Source of the DNA: Pseudomonas sp. MUP55
Lineage (GTDB): Bacteria; Pseudomonadota; Gammaproteobacteria; Pseudomonadales; Pseudomonadaceae
Reading direction: 5' to 3'
Assembly: GCF_034043515.1 (NCBI RefSeq)
Contig: NZ_CP138214.1
Location: 5,029,501 to 5,093,500, forward strand
DNA: 64,000 bases
Shown here: positions 15,367-24,571 of the stretch, piece by piece
Numbering within the stretch: position 1 is the first letter of the stretch
Layout of the letters: each line of letters begins with the position of its first letter
Program-made: the position numbers and the translations under genes
Notes under the pieces: generated by a model
What the model was told of the DNA's origin: nothing
Databases searched by the model: none
The model's input: the letters and a program-made list of their open reading frames with translations, nothing else

Positions 15367-16680
15367 ATGAGTAAAACGAAAACAACGAACGGCAACGAAA
15401 ACGCCAAAACTATACGTACGCCCAAATTACGCTTTCCTGAGTTTAGGGATTCGAAAGAGTGGGAAAAGACAGAGCTCAGGATGATTGCCGACCCTGTCTT
15501 AGACAAAGCTAGTTCTGGTGAGAAGAATAATGCCCTGAGTCTCTCAACTGAAAACACCATAGTGCTTCAGAGTGACATATTGGAAGGCAATGAGATAAAT
15601 AAATACTCTGAACGCTATCTTAGGATTATTCGCGATGACTTTATTTACATTGACAAAAGCACAAAAAATCCGGCCTCAGGCACTATAAAGCGATTATCCA
15701 ATTACTCCACTGGAGTGGTCCCCTCAGTTTACAAGTGCTTCCGCTTTCATGCCCATGAACACCCAGGCTTTTGGGAAGGATATTTCGAATCAGGAGCGCA
15801 CAACAATCAGCTCAGTAAAGTTATAAATGAGGGTGCAACCCAGGGACGATTTAACACTCCAGTCAATAAATTTATCGCCATAAACGTATGGCGCCCATGC
15901 GAATCGGAACAAAAAAAAATCGCCGACTGTCTGGAGTCATTGGAGAGCCTGATTGCGGCCCAATCTCAGAAAATAAAAACGCTCAGCACTCATAAGATCG
16001 GTCTGACACTGCAACTATTTCCACGTAAAGGTGAATTCAAGCCTCGGTTACGTTTCCCTGATTTCCAGAACGCTGAGGAATGGAAAAAAGTCCTATTTAC
16101 AAACGCTATAAAAGTAACTTCAGGGAAGGAATTTAAGCCATCGGAGTACTCGGGCGAGGGGATTCGATTAATACAATCGAAAAATATTGAATATGGCTCA
16201 TTAATATGGAGCGATGACTCACCTCACCTCCCTACAACCTATGCAGACAAGCACCCTGAACTATTATTACAAACTAATAACATTGTCTTTGCGCTCTATC
16301 GACCAATGCGCAATGAAGAAATAAAGATCACCAAAATTAGTAAAAATGATGAAAAATCGATTTTCAGCCATCAGCTAGCCAAGTTGGAAATCATTACCGA
16401 TTTACTTTGCGCAGATTTCGCATTTCATTTTTGTCGACATTTCTTATCAGACTACGCACAAAGCAACTCTATCGGCCTCGGACAGACAAGGATATCGCTA
16501 AAGGAATTGAACAAACAGAGTATTACACTCCCGTCGCTGCCTGAGCAAATATGTATTGCAGGCTGTCTTAGCTCACTTGACAGCTTAATTACTTCGCACA
16601 TACAAAAGCTTGAATCCATAAAAAAACACAAGACGGCGCTTTTGCAAAAGCTTTTCCCGCGGTCGGATAAGGATATTTAA
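15367..16680 (+). CDS. hsdS: Type I restriction-modification specificity subunit HsdS (set 1)
   Basis: 437 residues with the HsdS layout: two target-recognition domains (about 20-190 and 235-400), each opened by the same phrase (PKLRFPEFRDSKEWEKTEL and PRLRFPDFQNAEEWKKVLF) and closed by helical conserved regions (SEQKKIADCLESLESLIAAQ and PEQICIAGCLSSLDSLITSH). HsdS sets the DNA sequence recognised by the methylase complex. Unusually it comes first, ahead of an ATPase gene and hsdM. It overlaps the ATPase gene by one base (TAATG). Codon use is AT-rich compared with the chromosome, a sign of transfer. The target sequence cannot be predicted by eye. Confidence 0.92.
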   Translation: MSKTKTTNGNENAKTIRTPKLRFPEFRDSKEWEKTELRMIADPVLDKASSGEKNNALSLSTENTIVLQSDILEGNEINKYSERYLRIIRDDFIYIDKSTKNPASGTIKRLSNYSTGVVPSVYKCFRFHAHEHPGFWEGYFESGAHNNQLSKVINEGATQGRFNTPVNKFIAINVWRPCESEQKKIADCLESLESLIAAQSQKIKTLSTHKIGLTLQLFPRKGEFKPRLRFPDFQNAEEWKKVLFTNAIKVTSGKEFKPSEYSGEGIRLIQSKNIEYGSLIWSDDSPHLPTTYADKHPELLLQTNNIVFALYRPMRNEEIKITKISKNDEKSIFSHQLAKLEIITDLLCADFAFHFCRHFLSDYAQSNSIGLGQTRISLKELNKQSITLPSLPEQICIAGCLSSLDSLITSHIQKLESIKKHKTALLQKLFPRSDKDI

Positions 16681-17885
16681 TGAACAAACCGTTAGTACAA
16701 TCGAATTTCAGATCTTTAAAGTCGCTAGCCAAAAAGTTGCGCAAGGATTTGACAGGAGTTCGAGGAAGAAAAAAACTTGGCGCACGAAAAGCGATCGCAC
16801 CAGTAAAAGGGAACGACTTTGTTTTGCTTTTTGCTCACAACGGGGTAGGCAAAACTCGTTTATCCATGGAGTTTAAAGATCTTGGAAAAAAACAGGACAA
16901 GAGAGACACTCTATACTTCAACGCTTTCACTGAAGACCTTTTTGACTGGGATAACGATTTCGAAGAGGATAGAGAAAGAAGAATAAAATTCAAATCCCAC
17001 TCTCAGTTTTTTAATGGGCTTGATGGCATTGGCATTGAAAGTCGCATTCGCCCCCACTTACATCGCCACGCTGACTTTAATTTCACAATAAACTACGACG
17101 ATGCAGAAATTAGCTTTTTTCGTGAGGAAATCGTCGCAGGTAAAATTGAGACCCTAGAGGATATAAAAATATCACGCGGGGAAGAGAATATTTTTATTTG
17201 GTGTTTTTTTCTTGCCATACTCGAATTGGCCAGCTTAGCAGAACCAGGTGACCCATATTATTGGGTAAAATTTGTTTACATTGACGACCCGATTTCGTCC
17301 CTTGATGAACACAACACAATCGCTGTCGCCTCCGGACTTTCTGCGCTTTTAAAAGACTCCAGAAACAATATAAAAATCATCATATCCACACACCATGGAT
17401 TGTTCTTTAATGTTCTTTTCAATGAACTCAAAGGAAAAAATGAACAATCTGCGAAAAAAGAGGAAATCAGAAAAAAGTCTTATATCCTGAGCCGTCCAAA
17501 TAAGTCCCCAAGCTACACACTCCAAGACACAGGAGAGTCTCCATTCTTGAATCATGTAGCATCATTACTAGAATTACAGGCTGCAGCGAGGTCAGGCAAC
17601 ATTTCGCAACACCATTTCAACTCTCTTCGAAGCATTTTAGAGAAAACGGCAATATTTTTTGGCCGACAGCATATATCTACTTGCTTTGATGGCAATCCCA
17701 ATAAAAATCTATATGTCCGCTTTTTAAATATCCGCAGCCATTCAAAGTATTCTGTCTTTGAACCCGCCCCCCTGAGTCGATCTGAGAAAAAAATGTTTCG
17801 TGACATTCTTAGCACATTTATTAATCTTCACCCGTTCAACACAACACTATTTCCGAAGTCACTCGCAGCAGCGCCCGCACCATGA
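16680..17885 (+). CDS. ABC-type ATPase embedded in the type I set (RloA/anticodon-nuclease-like layout)
   Basis: 401 residues. Walker A LLFAHNGVGKTRLS is near 58, an ABC-like signature KISRGEENIFIWCFFLAIL near 160, Walker B FVYIDDPISSLDEHN near 200 and a His switch IIISTHHGLFFNVLFNELKG near 225. This matches SMC/RecF-like ATPases such as RloA, RloC and PrrC found inside type I loci. The last 130 residues are an extra domain with YVRFLNIRSHSKYSVFE; the R-x6-H spacing there resembles the HEPN RNase motif, but this is inference. A role as a back-up toxin triggered when restriction is blocked, as for PrrC, is plausible and untested. Confidence 0.75.
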   Translation: MNKPLVQSNFRSLKSLAKKLRKDLTGVRGRKKLGARKAIAPVKGNDFVLLFAHNGVGKTRLSMEFKDLGKKQDKRDTLYFNAFTEDLFDWDNDFEEDRERRIKFKSHSQFFNGLDGIGIESRIRPHLHRHADFNFTINYDDAEISFFREEIVAGKIETLEDIKISRGEENIFIWCFFLAILELASLAEPGDPYYWVKFVYIDDPISSLDEHNTIAVASGLSALLKDSRNNIKIIISTHHGLFFNVLFNELKGKNEQSAKKEEIRKKSYILSRPNKSPSYTLQDTGESPFLNHVASLLELQAAARSGNISQHHFNSLRSILEKTAIFFGRQHISTCFDGNPNKNLYVRFLNIRSHSKYSVFEPAPLSRSEKKMFRDILSTFINLHPFNTTLFPKSLAAAPAP

Positions 17886-18017
17886 TCGTCTCGAATGTCT
17901 ACCAAATTACTATTTTTGTCCTGGACCTCAGCATTTTCCAGGACTCAGAAACTCTTACGTATTTCGCTCCCCCTTCATCGAGAAACCTTGATACTCTACA
18001 CTGCCCGGAGGTGAAAA

Positions 18018-19625
18018 ATGACAGAATCAAATAAAATAATGCTTGGCAAGACCCTCTGGAGTGTCGCCGACCAACTGCGCGGACTAATGAATGCAGACGA
18101 CTTCCGCGATTACATACTTTCATTCTTTCTCCTGCGATATTTATCAGACAATTATGAAAATGCAGCGAAGACAGAACTTGGCGATGACTACCCTAAAGTC
18201 AAAGATAAAGACTATTGCGTACCCCTTACCCTTTGGTACGCCAACAACCCGGAAGAGATCACCAAATTCGAAAAACATATGCGCAAGAAGATCCATTATG
18301 TACTGCACCCTCAGTATATATGGAGCAGCATCGCGAACATGGCTCGATCTCAAAAAAGCGAACTACTCAGCACACTGCAGGGGGCCTTCAAACACATCGA
18401 GCTTGAATCTTTTGAGCACACATTCCAAGGTCTATTTAGCGCAATCAACCTTGACTCTGAAAAACTAGGTCGCACTTACGCCGAACGCAATATTAAGCTA
18501 TCTGTCCTCATTCAGAAAATCTCCGAAGGCTTAGCTGAATTCCCCACTGACATGGATGCATTTGGTGATGTTTATGAGTACTTGATCGAACAGTTTGCCG
18601 CAGGTTCAGGCAAGAAGTCGGGTGAGTTCTACACGCCACAGCAAATTTCCGACATCCTTTCCTCTATTGTTACACTCGATAGCCAGGATCCCCAGAGCGG
18701 CTCAATACAGAGCTTGGGAAGTGTGATGGACTTTGCCTGCGGTTCCGGTTCGCTGCTGCTTAACGTACGGAAACGCGTAAAATCGCGGCATACCGGGATT
18801 ATATACGGACAGGAAAAGAACTTTACTACGTATAATTTAGCGCGCATGAACATGCTGATGCACGGATTAAAAGATACTGATTTTCAAATTCACCATGGCG
18901 ATACATTGGCGAATGACTGGGCCATACTACGCGAGATGAACCCTGCAAAGAAACTAGCTTTTGATATCGTAGTTGCTAATCCGCCTTTGAGCTGCCGGTG
19001 GGAGCCAACCGACTCTCTAACCGAAGATGTACGCTTCAAAAACTATGGAGTGGCTCCTAAATCTTCCGCAGATTTTGCCTTTCTGCTACATGGACTTCAT
19101 TATCTAAAAAATGAAGGTGTGATGGCCATCGTTCAGCCCCATGGCGTCCTCTTCCGTAGCGGTGCCGAGGAGCGAATTCGGACTAAACTGCTGAAGGATG
19201 GCCACATTGATACGGTAATTGGGCTACCCTCAAACCTCCTTTATTCCTCAGGCATCCCAGTTTGCATTTTGGTCCTTAAGAAATGTACTCGACCGGAAGA
19301 TGTACTTATTATCGATGCAACAGAGAGCTTCGTTAAAGGCAAGCGACAGAACCATTTATCCCACGAGCAAATAACCAAGATCATTGACACTTATCGGTTC
19401 CGTAGGGAAGAATCCCGCTACGCCCGCAGGGTTACGATGGAGGAAATCAAGGAGAATGGCTATAACCTTAATATTTCTCGCTATATAAGCACGTCCAGCA
19501 TCGAAGCTGAGGTTGACTTACAGACCGTAAATCGTGAACTAGCAACCCTGGAAAAAACCATTAAATCGGCCCGAGACAAACATAATGCTTTCCTTAGAGA
19601 CCTGGGGCTTCCGCCATTAGCTTGA
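18018..19625 (+). CDS. hsdM: Type I restriction-modification methylase HsdM (set 1), with altered motif IV
   Basis: 535 residues, the EcoR124/type IC length. The N-terminal HsdM domain (about 5-165) contains MLGKTLWSVADQLRGLMNAD and FFLLRYLSDNYE; the N6-adenine methyltransferase domain has KSGEFYTPQQISDIL, motif I MDFACGSGSLLL near 240 and motif IV VVANPPLSCRW near 325. Motif IV normally reads NPPY or NPPF, where the aromatic ring stacks on the flipped adenine; here it is Leu, so activity may be weak or lost. The start ATG at 18018 has GGAGGTG upstream. No hsdR follows; an IS66 remnant lies where one might be expected. Confidence 0.92.
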   Translation: MTESNKIMLGKTLWSVADQLRGLMNADDFRDYILSFFLLRYLSDNYENAAKTELGDDYPKVKDKDYCVPLTLWYANNPEEITKFEKHMRKKIHYVLHPQYIWSSIANMARSQKSELLSTLQGAFKHIELESFEHTFQGLFSAINLDSEKLGRTYAERNIKLSVLIQKISEGLAEFPTDMDAFGDVYEYLIEQFAAGSGKKSGEFYTPQQISDILSSIVTLDSQDPQSGSIQSLGSVMDFACGSGSLLLNVRKRVKSRHTGIIYGQEKNFTTYNLARMNMLMHGLKDTDFQIHHGDTLANDWAILREMNPAKKLAFDIVVANPPLSCRWEPTDSLTEDVRFKNYGVAPKSSADFAFLLHGLHYLKNEGVMAIVQPHGVLFRSGAEERIRTKLLKDGHIDTVIGLPSNLLYSSGIPVCILVLKKCTRPEDVLIIDATESFVKGKRQNHLSHEQITKIIDTYRFRREESRYARRVTMEEIKENGYNLNISRYISTSSIEAEVDLQTVNRELATLEKTIKSARDKHNAFLRDLGLPPLA

Positions 19626-19969
19626 GTTAAAAAACAGCAGGCTACCTGTCGAGCTGCCTCTCTTCAGTCAACTAACCCAAGACCTCTATCTTGCAAAAAA
19701 GGGCGTAGCAATTAGCTGCGTAATTGATGCGTGTAGTTTACGGAGAGGTCACCGTAATATTTTACCGAGAACGCCTGCGGCAGCCATTTCCAATGCGTGG
19801 TGCACGCATGAAGCTCTCTGGCGGTGACCGAAAAGCTGTCAAGTTCTAGTCCCATCCAGCTAATGATCTACGCAACACCATTCTTTAGCCCTAGGTTCTT
19901 GCTCGCGTAAGTAGGTACAGTCGATTAAAGACAAGATGCGTAGCTCAACGCGACCTGATGTCTAACGGA
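19626..19969. other. Non-coding stretch after hsdM (set 1)
   Basis: About 340 bases with stops in all frames and no recognisable gene or promoter. It leads into the IS66 remnant and may be debris of the same insertion. Confidence 0.5.
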
Positions 19970-20317
19970 TCAGCCACGGCCAAAGCCCTCGGTTCAGCCA
20001 GATACGCTGGGTGCTGTGACATGCTTCCTCAGTGATAGGACTGTGCCAGTCGACAACAACCCGGTTGAGGACCTGGGACGGCCATGGGCACTGGGACGTT
20101 CCTACTGATCCTTTACCAGATCGCTATGCCGCGGTAAACGGTCGGCAGCAATCATGAGCTTGATCCAGTCGACGAGCAAGAATGAACACCGTCAGCATGC
20201 CAATCTCGAGGATGTGCTGACCGGCTGACGACGCTGCGGGCCAACGTGATCGTGTAATTGCTACCGCATGAGTGGATGCCGATGTGACTCGCGCAGGTGA
20301 ATTGTGCGGACGCTTAC
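19970..20317 (+). pseudogene. Remnant of an IS66-family transposase gene (tnpC 3' end) with right terminus
   Basis: The bases follow the 3' part of an IS66 tnpC with several indels and stops. Landmarks are GCCAAAGCCCTCGGTTCAGC (KAL-YSL region), GTCGACAACAACCCGGTTGA (the conserved VDNN-E), CGGCCATGGGCACTGGGACG (RPWALGR), ATCATGAGCTTGATCCAGTC (IMSLIQS) and TTGCTACCGCATGAGTGG (LLPHxW). The terminal GTGCGGACGCTTAC at 20304-20317 fits the IS66 right inverted repeat (GTAAGCGTCC when reversed). The rest of the element is missing. Its position between hsdM (set 1) and hsdM (set 2) suggests that it removed a gene there, perhaps an hsdR. Confidence 0.75.
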
Positions 20318-20554
20318 AATCAGCCGCTGCACGAGAGCGCAGGGTAGTTGATCGCGAAATCGCTCCTCTAGGCTCTCCAAAACCTTATCACGAACATCGT
20401 CTCCACTGTCACCTGCCAGGCTGCCCCCGCTTGCATCTCCGCTGCCAAAAACGCGGCTGCATTGGTTAAGATGCGCTCCTTAGCTTGCACAGGGGTGCGG
20501 TACAGCCGCCCTACCAGCGCTGCTATTCAGCGCTTTGATTTGGAGTATCTGCAG

Positions 20555-22951
20555 TTGAACCACGCGGTCCACAACAAACTGGTTTCATTTATCTGGTCGA
20601 TTGCCGACGACTGCCTGCGCGACGTGTATGTGCGCGGAAAATACCGTGACGTCATCCTGCCCATGGTGGTGCTGCGCCGACTCGATGCCCTGCTGGAGGC
20701 GAGCAAGGTCAAGGTAATGGAAGAGCTGGCCTTTCAGCAATATGAAATGAGCCAGACCGAACTGGACGACAGCGCCCTGCGTGCCGCTTCCGGTTATGTG
20801 TTCTACAACACCAGCAAATGGACGCTAAGCCAACTGCAGAAGACTGCCACCAACAACCAGCAGATCCTCCTGAGCAACGTTGAGGAATACCTCGACGGCT
20901 TTAGCGACAACGTCAAAGACATCATCCGGCGCTTCAATCTCAAGTCGCAGATGCGCCACATGGCCAGCAAAGACGTGCTGCTTGACGTACTGGAAAAATT
21001 CACCTCGCCCACCATCAACCTCACCCCTCACGACAGCGAAGACCCACAAGGCAACCGCCTGCCAGCCCTGAGCAACCTGGGCATGGGCTATGTGTTCGAA
21101 GAGCTTATCCGCAAGTTCAACGAAGAGAACAACGAGGAAGCCGGTGAGCACTTCACCCCGCGCGAAGTGATCGAGCTGATGACCCACCTGGTCTTCGACC
21201 CGATCAAAAATCGCCTGCCCTCTGTGATGACCATCTACGACCCGGCCTGCGGCAGTGGCGGCATGCTCACCGAGTCGCAGAATTTTATCGAAGAAAAATA
21301 CCCGGACTCGACCATTCAGCGCGACATCCACCTCTACGGCAAGGAGATCAACGACGAGACCTATGCCATCTGCAAGTCGGACATGATGATCAAAGGTAAC
21401 AACCCTGCCCACATCCGCCCCGGCTCCACCCTCTCGGTGGACGAATTCGCCGGCAGCCGCTTCGACTTTATGCTGTCCAACCCGCCCTACGGTAAAAGCT
21501 GGGCGAGTGAGCAGAAGTTCATCAAAGACGGCGGCGATGTCATCGACCCGCGCTTCAAGGTCAGCCTCGCGGACTATTGGGGCAACGCCGAAATGCAGGA
21601 CGCCACCCCGCGCTCAAGCGACGGCCAACTGCTGTTTCTGATGGAAATGGTCAACAAGATGAAGACGCCGGGCGAAAGCAGTCTCGGTTCGCGCATCGCC
21701 TCAGTGCACAATGGCTCCAGCCTATTCACCGGCGACGCAGGCGGCGGCGAGAGCAATATCCGCCGCCACCTGATCGAAAACGACCTGCTCGATGCCATCA
21801 TCCAGTTGCCCAACAACCTGTTCTACAACACCGGCATCACTACCTATATCTGGCTGCTCTCCAGCAACAAGCCGGCGCAGCGCCGAGGCAAGGTGCAACT
21901 GATCGACGCCAGTCTGCTGTATCGCAAACTGCGTAAAAACCTCGGCAACAAAAACTGTGAATTTGCTTCCGAGCATATCGAGCGGATCACCCAAACCTAC
22001 CTCGACCTGGCCAGCCTCGACCGCCCGGCCGGTGGCGACGGCATTGCCGCGCAGGTGTTTGATAACCGCGACTTCGGGTACCACAAGGTCAGCATCGAAC
22101 GGCCAGACCGGCGCAAGGCGCAGTTCAGCGCCGAGCGCATCGAAACCCTGCGTTTCGACAAGGCCCTGCGCGAACCGATGCAGTGGATTTACCAAGAGTG
22201 GGGCGAGGCGGTGTACCAGGACGCCACCTTGGCCACCCATGAAAAAGCCATCCTCGCCTGGTGTGAAGACCAAGGTCTGGAGCTCAACGCCAAGCAGCGT
22301 AAAAAACTGCTGAGTCTGGAAACCTGGGCTAAGCAGTCGCTGCTGGTCACCGTGGCTAATTACCTGAAGCAGGCTATCGGCAGCGGCGAATACGACGACT
22401 TTAACCTGTTTGCCAAGCTGGTGGACAAAGTGCTCAAACAACTGGGCAAGGAGGCCGGCATCAAGCTCGTCGCCAGCGAGCGCAACCAGTTGCTCAATGC
22501 AGTGAGCTGGTACGACGAAAACGCCGCCAAGGTCATCCGCAAGGTAGAGAAGTTCGACTGTGCCCAGTTGGTTGCGCTGCTTGATCGCCTGGGTTGTAGC
22601 GAGCTCGAGCTGCCCGACTTCGGTTATTACCCCAACGGGAAGGCCGGCGAGTTCATCACCTACGAGTCCAGCAGCGATCTGCGCGACAGCGAAAGCATCC
22701 CGCTGGAGGATGCTATCCACCACTTCTTCAAGGCCGAAGTGCAGCCCCATGTAGCGGAGGCCTGGATCAATCTGGAGTCGGTGAAGATCGGCTACGAGAT
22801 CAGCTTCAATAAATACTTCTACAAGCATCAAACGCTACGCAGCATGGAAGAGGTGGCGCGGGAAATCGTGTCGCTGGAGCAGCAGGCAGAGGGGCTGATT
22901 ACAGAAATTTTGGGGTTGGAAGTGAAGGATGTCTCGGGGGTTATGGTGTGA
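20555..22951 (+). CDS. hsdM: Type I restriction-modification methylase HsdM (set 2, long form)
   Basis: 798 residues from the TTG at 20555, chosen because GGAG lies 9 bases before it and the protein then begins with the conserved NHAVHNKLVSFIWSIADDCL; in-frame sequence upstream is not HsdM-like. HEFTP-like loop EHFTPREVIELM precedes motif I YDPACGSGGMLTES, and motif IV is the intact LSNPPYGKSW. A long C-terminal extension (about 490-798), rich in charged helices, is normal for this HsdM subgroup. It methylates adenine in complex with HsdS. GC-rich codon use separates it from set 1. It overlaps hsdS by 4 bases. Confidence 0.95.
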   Translation: MNHAVHNKLVSFIWSIADDCLRDVYVRGKYRDVILPMVVLRRLDALLEASKVKVMEELAFQQYEMSQTELDDSALRAASGYVFYNTSKWTLSQLQKTATNNQQILLSNVEEYLDGFSDNVKDIIRRFNLKSQMRHMASKDVLLDVLEKFTSPTINLTPHDSEDPQGNRLPALSNLGMGYVFEELIRKFNEENNEEAGEHFTPREVIELMTHLVFDPIKNRLPSVMTIYDPACGSGGMLTESQNFIEEKYPDSTIQRDIHLYGKEINDETYAICKSDMMIKGNNPAHIRPGSTLSVDEFAGSRFDFMLSNPPYGKSWASEQKFIKDGGDVIDPRFKVSLADYWGNAEMQDATPRSSDGQLLFLMEMVNKMKTPGESSLGSRIASVHNGSSLFTGDAGGGESNIRRHLIENDLLDAIIQLPNNLFYNTGITTYIWLLSSNKPAQRRGKVQLIDASLLYRKLRKNLGNKNCEFASEHIERITQTYLDLASLDRPAGGDGIAAQVFDNRDFGYHKVSIERPDRRKAQFSAERIETLRFDKALREPMQWIYQEWGEAVYQDATLATHEKAILAWCEDQGLELNAKQRKKLLSLETWAKQSLLVTVANYLKQAIGSGEYDDFNLFAKLVDKVLKQLGKEAGIKLVASERNQLLNAVSWYDENAAKVIRKVEKFDCAQLVALLDRLGCSELELPDFGYYPNGKAGEFITYESSSDLRDSESIPLEDAIHHFFKAEVQPHVAEAWINLESVKIGYEISFNKYFYKHQTLRSMEEVAREIVSLEQQAEGLITEILGLEVKDVSGVMV

Positions 22952-24231
22952 CCAAAATGGAGATCAATTTGCCGCCATATAAGCGCTATAAAAACTCCAA
23001 AGTCGATTGGGCAAATCAAATCCCATTTCACTGGGAAACGAAAGCGCTCAAGTATATTGCCAAACTACAGAGTGGCGACACTATTCGGCCAGAGCAGTTC
23101 ACTGAGGATGGATACCCTGTTTTTGGAGGGAACGGTTTTCGGGGGTACACGAGGTCGTTTAATAATATCGGCAAATTCCCGCTGATAGGAAGACAGGGCG
23201 CTTTGTGCGGTAACGTCAACTATTCGTCAGGATACTTCTTTGCCTCTGAGCACGCTGTGGTGGTGTATCCAAGGTCAGAGTGCAGCGTTACATGGCTCGG
23301 CGAAACAATTCGAGCCGCCAACTTCAATAGGCTATCCCAATCTACTGCACAGCCTGGTATCTCTGTAGCAGTGGTAGAAAACCAACAATTCCCGCACCCA
23401 CCAGCGGCAGAAAAAAAGGCGATTGCAGAGTTTATCGATCAAAAATCTACCCAGATTGAGCAGGCAATCCATATCAAGGAGCGTCAGATCGAGCGACTTA
23501 AAGAGCGCAAGCAGATACTGATCCAGCAGGCCGTAACCCGTGGTCTTGATTCGCATGTCCCCATGCGGGATACCGGCCTCGAATGGATTGGCGAAATTCC
23601 GGCGCATTGGAGAATGATGGCTAACCGTGCATTGTTCCGCGAGCGGGTGGAGCCCGGGCGAGAGGATTTGCCTTTGTTGTCGGTTTCCATCCATTCCGGT
23701 GTATCCGAAGAAGAAATCTCCGAAGAAGAGAACATTCGTGGTCGTGTAAAGATTGAAGATAAATCCAAGTACATCTGTGTGCGCCCAGGCGATATTGCCT
23801 TCAATATGATGCGCGCCTGGCAAGGAGCGATTGGTGCGGTACGTGTGAATGGAATGGTCAGCCCCGCGTATACCATTGCAGTGCCCCGTCCTAGCCTTGA
23901 TGCCCGGTACTTCGAGTACCAGTACCGCACTCCCGGTTTTATCCAGCAGATGGACCGTTACTCCAAGGGCATTACAGATTTTCGCAAACGGCTCTACTGG
24001 GACGGTTTCAAGCAACTGATAACCCTTGTTCCTCCGATTGAGGAACAGCGTGCCATCGTCGAGTTTATCGAGCAGGCCATGCTCAAGCAAAACGCTACCG
24101 TCACGCTGCTGGAACAACAAATCACCAAACTCATAGAATACAAAGCCACTTTGATCTATAGCGCCGTCACCGGCAAGATCAAGGTGCCGGGCGTGGTGGA
24201 GCCGGATACTCAAGATAGGGAGTTGGCTTGA
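22948..24231 (+). CDS. hsdS: Type I restriction-modification specificity subunit HsdS (set 2)
   Basis: 427 residues from the GTG at 22948, overlapping the hsdM stop; the ATG at 22957 is an equally possible start. Two target-recognition domains, each preceded by the W-x-P-x-H-W phrase (VDWANQIPFHWETKALKYIA and LEWIGEIPAHWRMMANRALF), alternate with conserved helices (AEKKAIAEFIDQKSTQIEQA and EEQRAIVEFIEQAMLKQNAT). The first domain carries SGDTIRPEQF. It is followed with one-base overlap by a broken AlbA_2-type gene. It would guide the set 2 methylase. Confidence 0.94.
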   Translation: MTKMEINLPPYKRYKNSKVDWANQIPFHWETKALKYIAKLQSGDTIRPEQFTEDGYPVFGGNGFRGYTRSFNNIGKFPLIGRQGALCGNVNYSSGYFFASEHAVVVYPRSECSVTWLGETIRAANFNRLSQSTAQPGISVAVVENQQFPHPPAAEKKAIAEFIDQKSTQIEQAIHIKERQIERLKERKQILIQQAVTRGLDSHVPMRDTGLEWIGEIPAHWRMMANRALFRERVEPGREDLPLLSVSIHSGVSEEEISEEENIRGRVKIEDKSKYICVRPGDIAFNMMRAWQGAIGAVRVNGMVSPAYTIAVPRPSLDARYFEYQYRTPGFIQQMDRYSKGITDFRKRLYWDGFKQLITLVPPIEEQRAIVEFIEQAMLKQNATVTLLEQQITKLIEYKATLIYSAVTGKIKVPGVVEPDTQDRELA

Positions 24232-24457
24232 TGTGTGCCCAGCAGCACCTGCAGCGTTTGCTTGAGGGCAGCGGTGAAAGCGAGGTGGTGGAGTTTAAGG
24301 AGGCCAAGAACGGCTATGACTTCACCAAACTCGGTAAATACTTCTGAGCCCCGAGCAACGAGGCCAAGCCCATAAGATCAAAAATTTGCTGCAAGCCTTG
24401 AAAAAACAAGGAGTCATCGAACCTAAGGGCAAGCTTTGGCAAATGTCTAAAGGCTGA
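24231..24457 (+). pseudogene. Internally deleted AlbA_2/Schlafen-type (AAA_4) gene
   Basis: The ATG at 24231 overlaps the hsdS stop (TGATG). The first 38 codons (LLEGSGESEVVEFKEAKNGY) are the beginning of an AlbA_2-domain protein and end at TGA 24345-24347. From about 24348, in another frame, the bases encode SPEQRGQAHKIKNLLQALKK and QGVIEPKGKLWQMSKG before TGA 24455-24457, which is a C-terminal winged helix of the same kind of protein. The middle, several hundred codons, is gone. Such genes commonly sit between hsdS and hsdR in type I loci. Confidence 0.72.
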
Positions 24458-24472
24458 TTGCTAGACATTTTT
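24441..24472 (+). terminator. Hairpin with TAGACATTT arm at the end of the broken gene
   Basis: AAATGTCTA (24441-24449) pairs with TAGACATTT (24462-24470) followed by TT. The same TAGACATT word recurs twice before hsdR, so the site may also be regulatory. Confidence 0.45.
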
Positions 24473-24571
24473 CGGCCCCGTGGGCGGGTTTGGCGCAGAC
24501 AAATAATGCCCAGTAACACGGTGTGAACTCATTTGACTGAACAGATTGCGCTAAACGAATAAGCCGAGCTG

